64,000 nt of DNA from Bradyrhizobium macuxiense (GCF_001542415.1 NZ_LNCU01000042.1:19532-83531), one strand, 5' to 3'; positions 39,871 through 49,761 are shown, counted from the first letter of the stretch. Numbers and translations: made by a program. The notes: generated by a model not told the origin, from the sequence alone.

Positions 39871-41043
39871 ATGTCAGGACAACTGCTCTTTACGCCGATG
39901 ACGATCCGCGGCGTGACGCTCAAGAATCGCATCGTGGTGCCGCCGATGCACCAATACTCGGCCGACAAGGGCTTTCCGACCGACTGGCACCTGATGAATG
40001 CCGGCAAGTTCGCCGCCGGCGGCGCCGGTCTCGTGATCGTCGAGTCGACCAAGGTCGAGCGGCGCGGTTGCGGCACGGTCGGCGACCTCGGCATCTGGGA
40101 CGACAAGTTCGTCGCGCCGCTCAACCGTGTCGTCAGCTTCATCAAGCAGCAGAACGCGGTCGCCGGCATCCAGCTTGGCCATTCCGGCCGCAAGGCGCGC
40201 GCCACGCGTCCCTGGGAGGGCGACCGTCCGCTCGAGCGCACGCCCGAGATCGTGGACTGGGACGCCTGGACGCCGGTGGCGCCGAGCGCGATCGCCCATA
40301 GCGAGCGCTGGCCGGTGCCGCGGGCGCTCGAGACCCGCGAGATCAAGGACCTGGTGCAGGCCTGGGGGCAGGCGGCGCGGCGCGCCAACGAGGCCGGCTT
40401 CGACGTGCTCGAACTGCACGGCGCCCATGGCTATCTCGTGCACGAGTTCCTGTCCGAGCGCGCCAACCAGCGCAGCGACGAATACGGCGGCTCGGAATCG
40501 AATCGCATGCGCTTCCTGATCGAGGTGACGGAAGCCGTGCGCGTGCATTGGCCCGATCACAAACCTTTGTTCGTGCGGCTGTCGGTCGAGGACAATGCCG
40601 GCTGGGGGCCCGAACAGAGCGCGCGGCTGGCGAAAATCCTGAAAGCAAAGGGCGTCGACGTGATCGATTGCTCCTCAGGCGGAATCACCGAGATGGCGCC
40701 GATCCTGGGCAAGGAGATCAAATACAGCTACCAGGTGCCCCTGTCGGAATATATCCGCCGGAACGCTGATATCATGACCATGGCGGTGGGCCTGATCATC
40801 CATGGCGACCAGGCCGAACAGATCCTGCGCGATGAACAAGCGGATTTGATCGCCGTCGGCCGGGAAATCCTTAATAACCCGAACTGGCCGATGGACGCCG
40901 CGCTAAAGCTGGGGGTGGACGGTCCGTTCCGGAACGTGCCTCCGCAATTCGGCTATTGGCTGGGCACGAGGGCCAAGCGCGGCTTCGGGACCAGGCCATC
41001 GACCTGGCAGAGCGGGTTGCAGGAGGCTGGCAAGGCATCCTAG
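39871..41043 (+). CDS. NADH:flavin oxidoreductase, Old Yellow Enzyme (YqjM-like)
   Basis: FMN enzyme reducing activated C=C bonds with NAD(P)H. 390 residues in a TIM barrel. The N-terminal FTPMTIRGVTLKNRIVVPPM binds FMN; ELHGAHGYLVHEFLS contains the His-x-x-His/Tyr active-site region, and SNTRTDEYGG-like ANQRSDEYGG and VGREILNNPNWP complete the family pattern. CAGLQLGH-like GIQLGHSGRKA shows the His pair seen in thermophilic-like OYEs. The ribosome site GAGGAAGCC precedes the ATG. Its location after a TetR and a pump suggests handling of electrophiles, but this is a guess. Confidence 0.93.
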   Translation: MSGQLLFTPMTIRGVTLKNRIVVPPMHQYSADKGFPTDWHLMNAGKFAAGGAGLVIVESTKVERRGCGTVGDLGIWDDKFVAPLNRVVSFIKQQNAVAGIQLGHSGRKARATRPWEGDRPLERTPEIVDWDAWTPVAPSAIAHSERWPVPRALETREIKDLVQAWGQAARRANEAGFDVLELHGAHGYLVHEFLSERANQRSDEYGGSESNRMRFLIEVTEAVRVHWPDHKPLFVRLSVEDNAGWGPEQSARLAKILKAKGVDVIDCSSGGITEMAPILGKEIKYSYQVPLSEYIRRNADIMTMAVGLIIHGDQAEQILRDEQADLIAVGREILNNPNWPMDAALKLGVDGPFRNVPPQFGYWLGTRAKRGFGTRPSTWQSGLQEAGKAS

Positions 41044-41122
41044 AGCAGCCTAGATAGTGCGACCAAAGAAGGACGTGCTGAGCCATGATGCGACAGCCGG
41101 AATTCTCATCATCGCCTCATCT

Positions 41123-41144
41123 CCTTGTTCGAACGAGGTCTTTT
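41123..41144 (+). terminator. Weak intrinsic terminator after the Old Yellow Enzyme gene
   Basis: CCTTG (41123-41127), loop TTCGAA, CGAGG (41134-41138), then TCTTTTC. The stem is short and has a G-T pair, but the T-rich tail is right. It lies 79 bases after the stop. Confidence 0.35.
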
Positions 41145-41309
41145 CGGAAAGCCGCCGTGAATTTTTCCCGACCATGCTCGGAGCCCCGTAATGGTCCGGT
41201 TAGGTTACGGCCTTGATCCGACCAAAAAGCAGTTGTGTTGTGCCCCGTCGGGGAAGGCTGGCCATTGTTGCGAAATATTGCCGGCCATAGCGAAAAGGGA
41301 TCGCGGATA

Positions 41310-42683
41310 ATGCGCAAGAACGTTGGTTTTTTCCTGGGGACGGTTGCGGGAGCGTGTCTCACCCTTCTCGTGACCTCACCGCAGGGTGGCGCGCATCTGT
41401 TCGAGGTCGCCAAGGCGGCCGCCCGCTCCGACAACACCTATTCCCAGCTCAACCTGTTCGGCGAGGTCTTCGAGCGCATCCGGACCGACTATGTCGAGAA
41501 GCCCGATGACGGCAAGCTCGTCGAAGGCGCGATCAACGGCATGATCTCCTCGCTCGACCCGCATTCTCGCTACATGAACGAGAAGGGCTGGTCGGAGATG
41601 CAGGAGACCACGCATGGCGAGTTCGGTGGGCTCGGCATCGAGGTCACGATGGAGGACGGCTTCGTCAAGGTGGTGGCGCCGATCGACGACACTCCGGCCT
41701 CGCGCGCCGGCATCATGTCCGGCGACGTGATCACCGCGATCGACGACGAGACAATCCAGGGCATGACGCTCGACCAGGCCGTCAACAAGATGAAGGGCGC
41801 GCCCAACAGCTCGATCCGACTGAAGATCGTCCGCAAGGACGCCGACAAGCCGATCGAGGTTGCGATCACCCGCGAGATCATCCGCGTTCGCCCGGTGAAG
41901 TATCACACCGAAGGCGGCGACGTCGGCTACATCCGCATCACCTCGTTCAACGAGCAGACCGCCGAGGGCCTGCACAAGGCCATCACCGATATCCAGAAGG
42001 AAATCCCGCAGGACAAGCTCGCGGGCTATATCATCGATCTCCGCAACAATCCGGGCGGCCTGCTCGACCAGGCGGTCTCGGTGAGCGGCATGCTGATGCA
42101 GCGCGGCGAGGTGGTCTCGACCCGCGGCCGCAATCCGGAAGAAACCCAGCGCTTCACCGCGCATGGCGGCGACCTGACCAAGGGCAAGCCGCTCGTCGTG
42201 CTGATCAACGGCGGCTCGGCCTCGGCGTCCGAGATCGTGGCCGGCGCGCTGCACGACCACAAGCGCGCGACGCTGATCGGCACCCGCTCGTTCGGCAAGG
42301 GTTCGGTGCAGACCATCATTCCGCTCGGCGCCGGCAACGGCGCGCTTGCGCTGACCACGGCGCGCTACTTCACGCCATCGGGCCATTCGATCCAGGCCCA
42401 GGGCATCACGCCCGACATCGAGGTGCTGCAGGACGTGCCCGACGAGTTCAAGACCCGCTCCGACATCATGAGCGAGGCCAAGATGCGCGGCCATCTTGCT
42501 GCTGAGGGCGCCGAGCAGTCCGGTTCGCAGGCCTACGTCCCGCCGGACGAGAAGAACGACAAGGCGCTGACCGCGGCCCTCAACCAGCTCCACGGCGTCA
42601 CCGTGAATGCCGACGCCAAGAACGCCGATGCGGCCAAGAATGCCGAGACCAAGACGGCGCAGAAGCGGCCGGTGCCGAACTAG
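41310..42683 (+). CDS. ctpA: C-terminal processing protease, S41 family
   Basis: Periplasmic serine protease of 457 residues: N-terminal membrane anchor (MRKNVGFFLGTVAGACLTLLV), PDZ domain (about 85-170, EFGGLGIEVTMEDGFVKVV), and the S41 catalytic core. The Ser is in NGGSASASEIVAGAL and the general-base Lys in TRSFGKGSVQT, a Ser-Lys dyad. A Lys/Ala/Asn-rich C-terminal tail (KNADAAKNAETKTAQKRPVPN) follows. The ATG at 41310 has AAAAGGGA nearby; a longer frame to 41235 lacks a ribosome site. A strong terminator follows at 42711. CtpA trims peptidoglycan hydrolases or other envelope proteins; the local context gives no substrate. Confidence 0.95.
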   Translation: MRKNVGFFLGTVAGACLTLLVTSPQGGAHLFEVAKAAARSDNTYSQLNLFGEVFERIRTDYVEKPDDGKLVEGAINGMISSLDPHSRYMNEKGWSEMQETTHGEFGGLGIEVTMEDGFVKVVAPIDDTPASRAGIMSGDVITAIDDETIQGMTLDQAVNKMKGAPNSSIRLKIVRKDADKPIEVAITREIIRVRPVKYHTEGGDVGYIRITSFNEQTAEGLHKAITDIQKEIPQDKLAGYIIDLRNNPGGLLDQAVSVSGMLMQRGEVVSTRGRNPEETQRFTAHGGDLTKGKPLVVLINGGSASASEIVAGALHDHKRATLIGTRSFGKGSVQTIIPLGAGNGALALTTARYFTPSGHSIQAQGITPDIEVLQDVPDEFKTRSDIMSEAKMRGHLAAEGAEQSGSQAYVPPDEKNDKALTAALNQLHGVTVNADAKNADAAKNAETKTAQKRPVPN

Positions 42684-42994
42684 CCTCTCTAATCGATCGT
42701 CGACGAGAACAATGTCGGTCCTGAGTGAATCGGGGCCGACATTTTCGTTACATGTCGCGATAAACGGACTCCCCTAGCGCGAAGACGCTGGAGCTGGGTG
42801 GGCGGGTATCGGTTGAATTGACGCGCCGTGGCGTCGCGCTGCCTGCCGGCCGGGAGAAGTTGGTAGACGAAGGTCACGCGGCGGGCGCATCGTGACGGAG
42901 GATCCGACCGTGGCCGCGCCGCAAGGGTGAGTGTGCAAGGCTGAGCGTGCAGGTTTCCGATCCCGGTCATGACCAATTGCAGGGAATCCTTCCC
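42684..42994. other. Gap between ctpA and the FAD monooxygenase gene
   Basis: 311 bases. The first 70 hold the ctpA terminator (42711-42749). The remainder presumably has the promoter of the monooxygenase gene; no RNA gene or repeat family is evident. An AGGGA ribosome site lies 10 bases before 42995. Confidence 0.5.
42711..42749 (+). terminator. Intrinsic terminator of ctpA
   Basis: AATGTCGGTCC (42711-42721) pairs with GGGCCGACATT (42733-42743), an 11-bp stem with one G-T pair and an 11-base loop, followed by TTTCGTT. It starts 27 bases after the ctpA stop. Confidence 0.75.
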
Positions 42995-44206
42995 ATGAAC
43001 ACGACGACCTCAACCGGAGGGCTGCGCGCTGCCATCGTCGGTGGCGGCATCGGCGGACTGTCCGCGGCCAATGCGCTGCGCCGGCGCGGCATCGAGGTCA
43101 CCGTCTTCGAGCAGGCGAGGGCATTGGGAGAGGTCGGTGCCGGTGTCTTCATCTATCCCAATAGTTTGCGCCAGCTCGAGCGGATGGGGTTCGGCGATGC
43201 GCTCGCCGCTGTTGGCGCCAGGGTCGGTCCCGGCTCGGAATATCGCCGGATGGATGGCACGGTGGTCGGGCCGATCCTGACCACCGATTCCTCCGGCTGG
43301 AACGGCATGTACGGCATGCATCGCGCCGACCTGCTCAACGTGCTGGCGAGCGCGTTGCCCGCAAGCGCGATCCGTACGGATCATCGCTGCATTGGCTTCG
43401 AACAGGACGACACCGTTGCGCGGCTGCGCTTCGCCAACGGCGAGACCGCGAAGGCCGACGTCGTGATAGCCGCCGACGGCATCCAATCGGTGCTCCAGCG
43501 CCATGTCGTCGCAGTACGCCCGCCCGAATATTCCGGTGTACGCGCCTATCGCGGTCTGATCGCGTCGGAGAAACTGCCGGAGTGGCGCAAGGAGGCGCAC
43601 CAGGTGTGGATGGGAGACGGCAAGCACTTCATGGTGTTTCCTGTACGTGGCGGCTCGCTGCTCAATTATGTCGGCTTTGTTCCGACCAAAACCGAGACCG
43701 TCGAGTCCTGGTCCGCTGCCGGCGATCGCGATGAACTCGCGGCCTCGTTTCAAGGCTGGGATCCCTCTGTAACCGGCCTGCTCGAGAAGGTCGAAACATG
43801 CTTCTGGTGGGGGCTCTACGATCGCTCGCCGCTCGCATCCTGGACCAGCGGCAGGTTGGCGCTTTTGGGCGATGCGGCGCACGCGATGCTGCCGCATCTG
43901 GGACAGGGCGCCAATCAGGCAGTCGAGGACGGCGTCGCGCTGGCTGTGCTGCTCGAGAAGTGCGGCGCGACCGCAATTCCTGCTGCCCTGAAACGCTACG
44001 AGCAACTGCGCCGGGTACGAACCGATGTGGTTCAGGCCGAAGCGCGGCAGAACGGCTTGCGCTACGATTCAAGGTACGCAAGCCTCGAGCGGCGCGACGG
44101 AGAGATCCGGAACGCTGCAGCGTTCCGCAGGTGGCTATACGACTACGATGTCGAGGAGGCCGCCGCCGCCGCGCTCGGGAATGAGGTTATCTCGAACCGT
44201 CCGTAA
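42995..44206 (+). CDS. FAD-dependent aromatic-ring monooxygenase, salicylate hydroxylase-like
   Basis: 403-residue class A flavoprotein. The Rossmann GGGIGGLSAANALRRRGIEV (residues ~16-35) binds FAD ADP; ADVVIAADGIQS is the DG motif; LLGDAAHAMLPHLGQGANQAVEDG is the GD motif. Such enzymes hydroxylate aromatic acids with NAD(P)H and O2; the substrate pocket gives no clear identity. The ATG at 42995 is chosen for the glycine-rich motif position. No ring-cleavage or transport genes are adjacent, so the pathway is unknown. The C-terminal RRWLYDYDVE is typical of 6-hydroxynicotinate or salicylate type enzymes. Confidence 0.9.
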   Translation: MNTTTSTGGLRAAIVGGGIGGLSAANALRRRGIEVTVFEQARALGEVGAGVFIYPNSLRQLERMGFGDALAAVGARVGPGSEYRRMDGTVVGPILTTDSSGWNGMYGMHRADLLNVLASALPASAIRTDHRCIGFEQDDTVARLRFANGETAKADVVIAADGIQSVLQRHVVAVRPPEYSGVRAYRGLIASEKLPEWRKEAHQVWMGDGKHFMVFPVRGGSLLNYVGFVPTKTETVESWSAAGDRDELAASFQGWDPSVTGLLEKVETCFWWGLYDRSPLASWTSGRLALLGDAAHAMLPHLGQGANQAVEDGVALAVLLEKCGATAIPAALKRYEQLRRVRTDVVQAEARQNGLRYDSRYASLERRDGEIRNAAAFRRWLYDYDVEEAAAAALGNEVISNRP

Positions 44207-44235
44207 GACCGTCCACCTCTCCAGCAATCAATCGA

Positions 44236-46974
44236 TTACGCTGCGCCCGCGATCGGCTTGCGCCGTCGCATGCGGCTCCGGCCGGCGGCGGGCGGGCCTT
44301 CGCGGTGCGCAATCAGCAACCGCCTGATGTCGGCGGCCGGCTTCGGTGGGCTGAACAGATAGCCCTGCATCTCGGAGCAGCCGAGCTCGCGCAGCAATTG
44401 CTGCTGCTGCGTGGTCTCGACGCCTTCCGCCGTCGTCGTCATGCTGCGCTCGGCCGCGATATTGACGACCGCCTCCACGATCCCGGCCGAGCCTTGCGGA
44501 TCGGCGATGTCGGTGACGAAGCAGCGGTCGATCTTGATCTTGTCGAACGGGAAGCGCTTCAGATAGCTCAGCGACGAGTAGCCGGTGCCGAAATCGTCGA
44601 GCGCAATGCGCACGCCAATGGCGCGGAGATGATGCAGCGCGGCGAGCGCCGCCTCGTCGTCGCGGATCAGCACGGCTTCGGTGATCTCGAGCTCAAGGCG
44701 GCCCGCGGGCAGGCCGGATGCCGCCAGTGCCGCGATCACCTTCAGCGCCAGCGTGCCGCTCCGGAACTGCACCGGCGAGACGTTGACCGCGAGCCTGACC
44801 TGGTCGGGCCAGTTCACGGCTTCCTTGCAGGCTGTCGTCAGCACCCATTCGCCGAGCTGGTTGATCAGGCCGGTTTCCTCGGCCATCGGCACGAACTCGG
44901 CCGGCGAGATCATGCCGCGGCCCGGATGACGCCAGCGCACCAGCGCCTCGCAGCCATTGATCTCGTTGGTTTGCAGGTCGAGGCAGGGCTGGTAGTACAC
45001 CTCCAGCCCGCTGCCGTCGGCGATCGTCCGCCGCAAATCCATTTCGAGCTCGCGGCGGGCGCGGGCGTCGGCATCCATGGCCGGCTCGAAGAAGCGCCAG
45101 GTGCGGCGGCCGGCCGACTTCGCCGCATACATGGCGAGATCCGCGTTCTTGAGGATCTGGTCGAGATCGCTGCCGTCCTTCGGCGCCAATGCGATGCCGA
45201 TGCTGGCGTCGGTGGTGAGCTGGTGGCCGAGGCATTGATAGGGCGCTCGGATCGCCTCGTAGATGCGGGCGACGAGGCCGGTGACCTCATCGGCGGTCTT
45301 CACCCCGGTCTGGATGATCGCAAACTCGTCGCCGCCGAGGCGGGCGACGAAATCATTGTCCTGCACGCAGGCGCTCAGGCTCCTCGCGACGGACTTCAGG
45401 AGCTCGTCGCCAACCATGTGGCCGAGCGAGTCATTGACGCCCTTGAACTCGTCGATGTCGATGTAGAGCACCGCAAGCTGGCTGCCCGGCGTGACATGCG
45501 GCAGCTCGCGCTTGATCTCGTCGCGGAACAGCGTGCGGTTCGGCAGGTCGGTCAGCGCGTCGTAATGGGCGAGGTGGGTGATGCGTTCCTCGGCGCGGCG
45601 ACGCTCGGTGATGTCTTCATGGGTCGCGACCCAGCCGCCATCGGCGAGCGGCTCGTTGACGACCTGGATCGAACGCCCGTCGGGCGTCGCGATCACCATC
45701 ATGTTGCGGATCCCGACGTCACGCAGCACGAGGTTGACGTAACGGTCGACGTCACCCCTGAACGAGCCGGTCTGGTAGCGATGCGCGATGACGTCGTGGA
45801 AGCTGCAGCCGGGCTTGATGGTGTCGGCCGATAGCCCGTACATCTCGATATATCGATTGTTGCAGATCACCAGGCGCTTAGACGAATCGAACAGCAACAG
45901 CCCCTGCGTCATGTTGTTGACGGCAGTGTCGAGCCGGAGCTTCTCCAGCGTCAGACGTTGCTGCTGCGCCCAGTATTGTTGCAGCAGCTTGCGCACCACG
46001 AGCGTCAGCAGGGTCGCGATCGCCAGCACCGACAGGCTGGTCACGGCGATCAGGATATTGATCTGCTCGCGCCAGTTGGCGAGCGCCGCCGCCGTGGTCG
46101 TGGTCGCCACGATGACGATCGGGAATTTGGTGAGGGCCTGCGACGACACCAGGCGGTCCTGGCCGTCGACCGGGCTGGTCAGCCGCGATGTGCTGTGCGG
46201 CAGTTCGAACACCTGCTGCTGGCTGGCCGGGCCGGTGCGGAAGTTCTTCCCGATCAGCTCCTCGACATGCGGATAGCGGGCGAGCAGGGTGCCGTCACGG
46301 TGATGCATCGCGATCGCGGTGCCTTCGGCGAGCGCAACCGTCGAGAAGAACTTCTCGAAGGTGGCGGGCTCGATGCCGCGGCCGACCACGCCGAGGAATT
46401 CGCCGTTCGGGCCGGTGACCTTGCGGACGATGGCGGTGGTCCAGGCCCCGGTGACCCGGCTGAACACCGGAGCAACCAGCATGTCCGGCGAATAGGGGCT
46501 CGACTTGAAGATCTGGAAATAGCTGCGATCTGCGACGTTGGCCTTCGGGAGCGGCCATGCACTCGAGCTGTTGATCAGCGTGCCGTCGGCGTCGAACACG
46601 TTGAGGCCGCCGACATAGGACAACGCGTCCATCTTGGACTTGAGCATCGCATGGATATCCGCGCCCGACATCCGCCGGCGGTAGTTCTCCGGCGTCGTGG
46701 CGATGCCGTTGTCGCGCATGTAGGCGATCAGGTCCTTCTGCACGACCTCGAAATCTTCCAGTTGCTGGTCGAAGTGCCGCGCCAGCAGCAGCACGGTGTT
46801 CTCCAGCTCACGTTCGCTGTTGTGCAGGGCGCGCTCGCGGAAATTGCCAGCCATCAGGGTCGCACCGATCGCAATCGCGACCATCAACACGGCGCCGCCA
46901 ACGATCAGCCAGCGGATCGGACCGCTGCGCAGGATCGACGTGATATTGAACGAGGCACCGCCGCTTGAATTCAT
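44236..46974 (-). CDS. Membrane c-di-GMP enzyme: Cache, PAS, GGDEF and EAL domains
   Basis: 912 residues. Two membrane segments (about 20-42 and 305-325) enclose a periplasmic dCache-type sensor domain; a PAS-like domain (about 350-455, with AVNNMTQGLLLFDSSKRLVICN) follows, then GGDEF (residue ~547, RLGGDEF intact) and EAL (residue ~676, EALVRWRHP intact, with DDFGTGYSSL further on). Both active sites look competent. The inhibitory I-site position before GGDEF reads Q-D-N-D instead of R-x-x-D, so product inhibition may be lost. It probably senses a periplasmic ligand and alters c-di-GMP to control motility or biofilm. Convergent with the monooxygenase gene. Confidence 0.93.
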   Translation of the reverse strand: MNSSGGASFNITSILRSGPIRWLIVGGAVLMVAIAIGATLMAGNFRERALHNSERELENTVLLLARHFDQQLEDFEVVQKDLIAYMRDNGIATTPENYRRRMSGADIHAMLKSKMDALSYVGGLNVFDADGTLINSSSAWPLPKANVADRSYFQIFKSSPYSPDMLVAPVFSRVTGAWTTAIVRKVTGPNGEFLGVVGRGIEPATFEKFFSTVALAEGTAIAMHHRDGTLLARYPHVEELIGKNFRTGPASQQQVFELPHSTSRLTSPVDGQDRLVSSQALTKFPIVIVATTTTAAALANWREQINILIAVTSLSVLAIATLLTLVVRKLLQQYWAQQQRLTLEKLRLDTAVNNMTQGLLLFDSSKRLVICNNRYIEMYGLSADTIKPGCSFHDVIAHRYQTGSFRGDVDRYVNLVLRDVGIRNMMVIATPDGRSIQVVNEPLADGGWVATHEDITERRRAEERITHLAHYDALTDLPNRTLFRDEIKRELPHVTPGSQLAVLYIDIDEFKGVNDSLGHMVGDELLKSVARSLSACVQDNDFVARLGGDEFAIIQTGVKTADEVTGLVARIYEAIRAPYQCLGHQLTTDASIGIALAPKDGSDLDQILKNADLAMYAAKSAGRRTWRFFEPAMDADARARRELEMDLRRTIADGSGLEVYYQPCLDLQTNEINGCEALVRWRHPGRGMISPAEFVPMAEETGLINQLGEWVLTTACKEAVNWPDQVRLAVNVSPVQFRSGTLALKVIAALAASGLPAGRLELEITEAVLIRDDEAALAALHHLRAIGVRIALDDFGTGYSSLSYLKRFPFDKIKIDRCFVTDIADPQGSAGIVEAVVNIAAERSMTTTAEGVETTQQQQLLRELGCSEMQGYLFSPPKPAADIRRLLIAHREGPPAAGRSRMRRRKPIAGAA

Positions 46975-47275
46975 TGGACCCGATCGCTTCCAGGCATTTC
47001 ACCCGGAAGTAGGTTTCGCGCACCTCCGGCCCGCGAAAGTCGTATCCAAACGAAATGGAGCGCCGGTTAGCGAGATTGGTTAACGAATGATTGCCCGGAT
47101 GGACGTTTGGGTCACGATGCATCAGGATTTGCGCAAGAGCCCGCCCATGAGATCAATGTTCGACCATTTGGTCGAAGCGCTGAAACGTGTCTACGGGGCG
47201 TGGTGAACCAGGTCCCTTGCGAGCACCCTCAATTCGATCAGCGGCTCGCTAAGTTGTAGTCGAGCGCACTGCCGA
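46975..47275. other. Gap between the c-di-GMP gene and moaC
   Basis: 301 bases, upstream of the minus-strand c-di-GMP gene and downstream of moaC. It should contain the promoter of the c-di-GMP gene. No RNA gene, repeat or additional protein is convincing. This is one edge of the accessory stretch separating moaC from moeA. Confidence 0.5.
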
Positions 47276-47794
47276 TCACTCGCCGGCGCGATAATGCCCG
47301 GATTTGCCGCCGATCTTCTCGACCAGATGAATGCCTTCGATGCGCACGCCGCGCTCGACCGCCTTGATCATGTCGTAGATCGTGAGACACGCGACCGACA
47401 CGGCCGTCAGCGCCTCCATCTCGACGCCGGTCGGACCGGTCACCTTGACGGTCGCCCGGATAACGCAGCCCGGCAGCTTCGCGTCGGTCTCGATGTCGAC
47501 CGTGACCTTGCTGAGCGCCAGCGGATGGCAGAGCGGAATGAGCTCCGAGGTCCGCTTCGCCGCCATGATGCCGGCAATCCGCGCGGTCGCCAGCACGTCG
47601 CCCTTCTTGGCTTGGCCCGATGCGATCAGGGCGAGCGTCGCCTTGCTCATGACGACGTGGCCTTCGGCGACCGCGGTCCGTTCGGTCGCAGGCTTGGCCG
47701 AGACGTCGACCATCCGCGCATCGCCCTTGGCGTCGATATGGGTGAGGGCAGGGCCGGACGCGGACGATCTGGCCTTGGACGGCTTCCGTGCCAT
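47276..47794 (-). CDS. moaC: Cyclic pyranopterin monophosphate synthase
   Basis: Second enzyme of molybdopterin synthesis: converts the MoaA product to cPMP. 172 residues. The conserved [16 protein letters not shown] (with catalytic His), [30 protein letters not shown] and GGKSGHYR motifs are all seen. It starts four bases after the trpC stop on the minus strand, as in rhizobia, where moeA and lexA then follow. Here the next gene downstream is the c-di-GMP enzyme instead. The N-terminal Ser/Lys-rich tail of ~15 residues is variable. Confidence 0.96.
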   Translation of the reverse strand: MARKPSKARSSASGPALTHIDAKGDARMVDVSAKPATERTAVAEGHVVMSKATLALIASGQAKKGDVLATARIAGIMAAKRTSELIPLCHPLALSKVTVDIETDAKLPGCVIRATVKVTGPTGVEMEALTAVSVACLTIYDMIKAVERGVRIEGIHLVEKIGGKSGHYRAGE

Positions 47795-47798
47795 TGCG

Positions 47799-48620
47799 TC
47801 AGCGCGTACCGGTCGCGCGCGGCGCAGCCTGCCGCGTCAGCAGCGTGCGCGTTGCCGCGGTGACGTCCTGCTGCCGCATCAGGCTTTCACCGACCAGGAA
47901 GGTAGACATGCCGACGCGTTCGAGGCGGGCGAGATCGTCGGGCGTGAAGATGCCGCTCTCGCCGACCATCAGGCGGTCGCGCGGAATCAGCGGCGCCAGC
48001 GCCTCGCTGGTGGCGAGCGTGGTCTCGAAGGTGCGGAGGTTGCGGTTGTTGACGCCGATCATCGGCGAGCGGAGCTTCAGCGCGCGGTCGAGCTCGGCGC
48101 GGTCGTGGATCTCGATCAACACGTCCATGCCGTGCGCGATCGCGGCATCCTCGATATCCTTGGCCGCGGCATCGTCGAGCGCGGCCATGATGATCAGGAT
48201 GCAATCGGCACCGTGGGCGCGGGCTTCCGCCACCTGGTAGGTGTCGAACATGAAGTCCTTGCGCAGCACCGGCAAGCTGGTCGCCGCGCGCGCCGCGACC
48301 ATGAAGTCGAGATGCCCCTGGAACGACGGCGCGTCTGTCAGCACCGACAGGCAGGCCGCGCCGCCGGCCTCATAGGCCTTGGCGAGAACCGGCGGATCGA
48401 AGTCGGCGCGGATCAGCCCTTTCGAGGGCGAGGCCTTCTTCACCTCCGCGATCAGCGCGAAATCGCCCTTGGCATGCTTGTTGCGGATCGCCTGGACGAA
48501 GCCGCGCGGCGGCGATGCCGATTTCGCCTGTGCCTCGACGTCGGCGAGCGGACGCGCGCGCTTGGCGGCGGCGATCTCCTCGCGCTTGTAGGTCTCGATC
48601 TTGCTCAGGATGTCGGACAT
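47799..48620 (-). CDS. trpC: Indole-3-glycerol phosphate synthase
   Basis: Fourth step of tryptophan synthesis, a TIM-barrel enzyme of 273 residues. Conserved segments: [14 protein letters not shown] near residue 55 (catalytic Lys), [22 protein letters not shown] with the second Lys, and [12 protein letters not shown] and VGESGI for the phosphate site. It is preceded on the minus strand by trpD with 63 bases and followed by moaC after four bases, so trpDC-moaC is one transcript. The 63-base trpD-trpC gap carries a palindromic repeat. Confidence 0.96.
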   Translation of the reverse strand: MSDILSKIETYKREEIAAAKRARPLADVEAQAKSASPPRGFVQAIRNKHAKGDFALIAEVKKASPSKGLIRADFDPPVLAKAYEAGGAACLSVLTDAPSFQGHLDFMVAARAATSLPVLRKDFMFDTYQVAEARAHGADCILIIMAALDDAAAKDIEDAAIAHGMDVLIEIHDRAELDRALKLRSPMIGVNNRNLRTFETTLATSEALAPLIPRDRLMVGESGIFTPDDLARLERVGMSTFLVGESLMRQQDVTAATRTLLTRQAAPRATGTR

Positions 48621-48636
48621 TGCGGACTCTCTTTAG

Positions 48637-48680
48637 CGCATGATCCTATCGACAAACCGGTTCCCACTTTGTCGGATCAC
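48637..48680. repeat. REP-like palindrome inside the trpD-trpC spacer
   Basis: GCATGATCC then CGACAAA (48650-48656) and TTTGTCG (48668-48674) with GGATC at the end: the same architecture as the element at 32831. It lies inside a presumed operon, so it may fine-tune trpC or stabilise the trpD message end. Confidence 0.65.
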
Positions 48681-48683
48681 GCG

Positions 48684-49697
48684 TCAACCGTTGGAAACCG
48701 CAACGAGATGCTTCAGCCGCGCTGCGGCCGCACCGCTGTCGAGCGATTTTGCGCCGATCGCAACACCTTCCTTGAGATCCCTGGCGCGACCGGCCACGAT
48801 CAGCGCGGCGGCGGCGTTGAGCAGCGCGACGTCGCGATAGGCGCTCGGCTTGCCGTCGAGCACGCTCGCGAGCGCGACAGCATTGGCGTCAGCGTCGCCG
48901 CCCTTCAGCGCCTCACCGCCGACGCGGCCGAGGCCGGCATCGTCAGGTGTTACCTCGAACGTCCTGATCTCGCCGTTCTCGAGGCTCGCGACGAAGGTCG
49001 GGCCGGTGAGGGTGATCTCGTCGAGCCCATCCGAGCCATGCACGACCCAGACCTTGTCCGAGCCGAGATTCTTCAGAACCTGCGCCAGCGGCTGCACCCA
49101 TTGCCGCGAGAACACGCCGACCATCTGCCGCTTGACGCCGGCGGGGTTCGACAGCGGACCGAGCAGGTTGAAGATGGTGCGGGTGGCGAGCTCGACTCGG
49201 GTCGGGCCGACATTCTTCATCGCCGGATGATGCGAGGGCGCGAACATGAAGCCGATGCCGGCCTCCGAGACGCAGCGGCCGACCTCCGCAGCCGACAGGT
49301 CGAGTTTGACGCCGAGCGAGGCCAGCACATCGGCCGCGCCCGAACGCGACGACAGCGCCCGGTTGCCGTGCTTGGCGACCGGCACGCCCGCGCCGGCCAC
49401 GATAAAGGCTGCGCAGGTCGAGACGTTGACCGAGCCGGAGCCGTCGCCGCCGGTGCCGACGATATCGACGGCCTCGGCTGGCGCGGTGACCGCCAGCATC
49501 TTGCCGCGCATCGCGGTGACGGCGCCGGTGATCTCCTCGACGGTTTCGCCGCGCACCCGCAGCGCCATCAAGAGGCCACCCATCTGCGAGGGCGTGGCTT
49601 CCCCCGACATCATGCTGTCGAAGGCGGTTGCCGCCTCCTCACGCGTCAGCGTGGCGCCGGTGGCGACTTTTCCGATGATCGATTTCAGGTCGTCCAT
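48684..49697 (-). CDS. trpD: Anthranilate phosphoribosyltransferase
   Basis: Transfers phosphoribose from PRPP to anthranilate. 337 residues. The helical N-terminal domain is followed by the PRPP-binding [18 protein letters not shown] (residues ~78-96) and [17 protein letters not shown], then the [16 protein letters not shown] segment at the anthranilate channel. No glutamine amidotransferase (trpG) is in the window, consistent with a fused or separate TrpEG elsewhere. It lies on the minus strand with trpC and moaC downstream; the spacer to the upstream PpiD-like gene contains a partial REP copy. Confidence 0.96.
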   Translation of the reverse strand: MDDLKSIIGKVATGATLTREEAATAFDSMMSGEATPSQMGGLLMALRVRGETVEEITGAVTAMRGKMLAVTAPAEAVDIVGTGGDGSGSVNVSTCAAFIVAGAGVPVAKHGNRALSSRSGAADVLASLGVKLDLSAAEVGRCVSEAGIGFMFAPSHHPAMKNVGPTRVELATRTIFNLLGPLSNPAGVKRQMVGVFSRQWVQPLAQVLKNLGSDKVWVVHGSDGLDEITLTGPTFVASLENGEIRTFEVTPDDAGLGRVGGEALKGGDADANAVALASVLDGKPSAYRDVALLNAAAALIVAGRARDLKEGVAIGAKSLDSGAAAARLKHLVAVSNG

Positions 49698-49761
49698 TCG
49701 CTGGCTCAGGTCTTTCGTTGGAGCTTGATCTCCGCGCAGACACCTCGTGCGTGCCGCGCGG

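Noticed and set aside
44305..45834. 509-codon plus-strand frame opposite the GGDEF-EAL gene
   Set aside because: Shadow; the opposing gene has intact catalytic motifs throughout.
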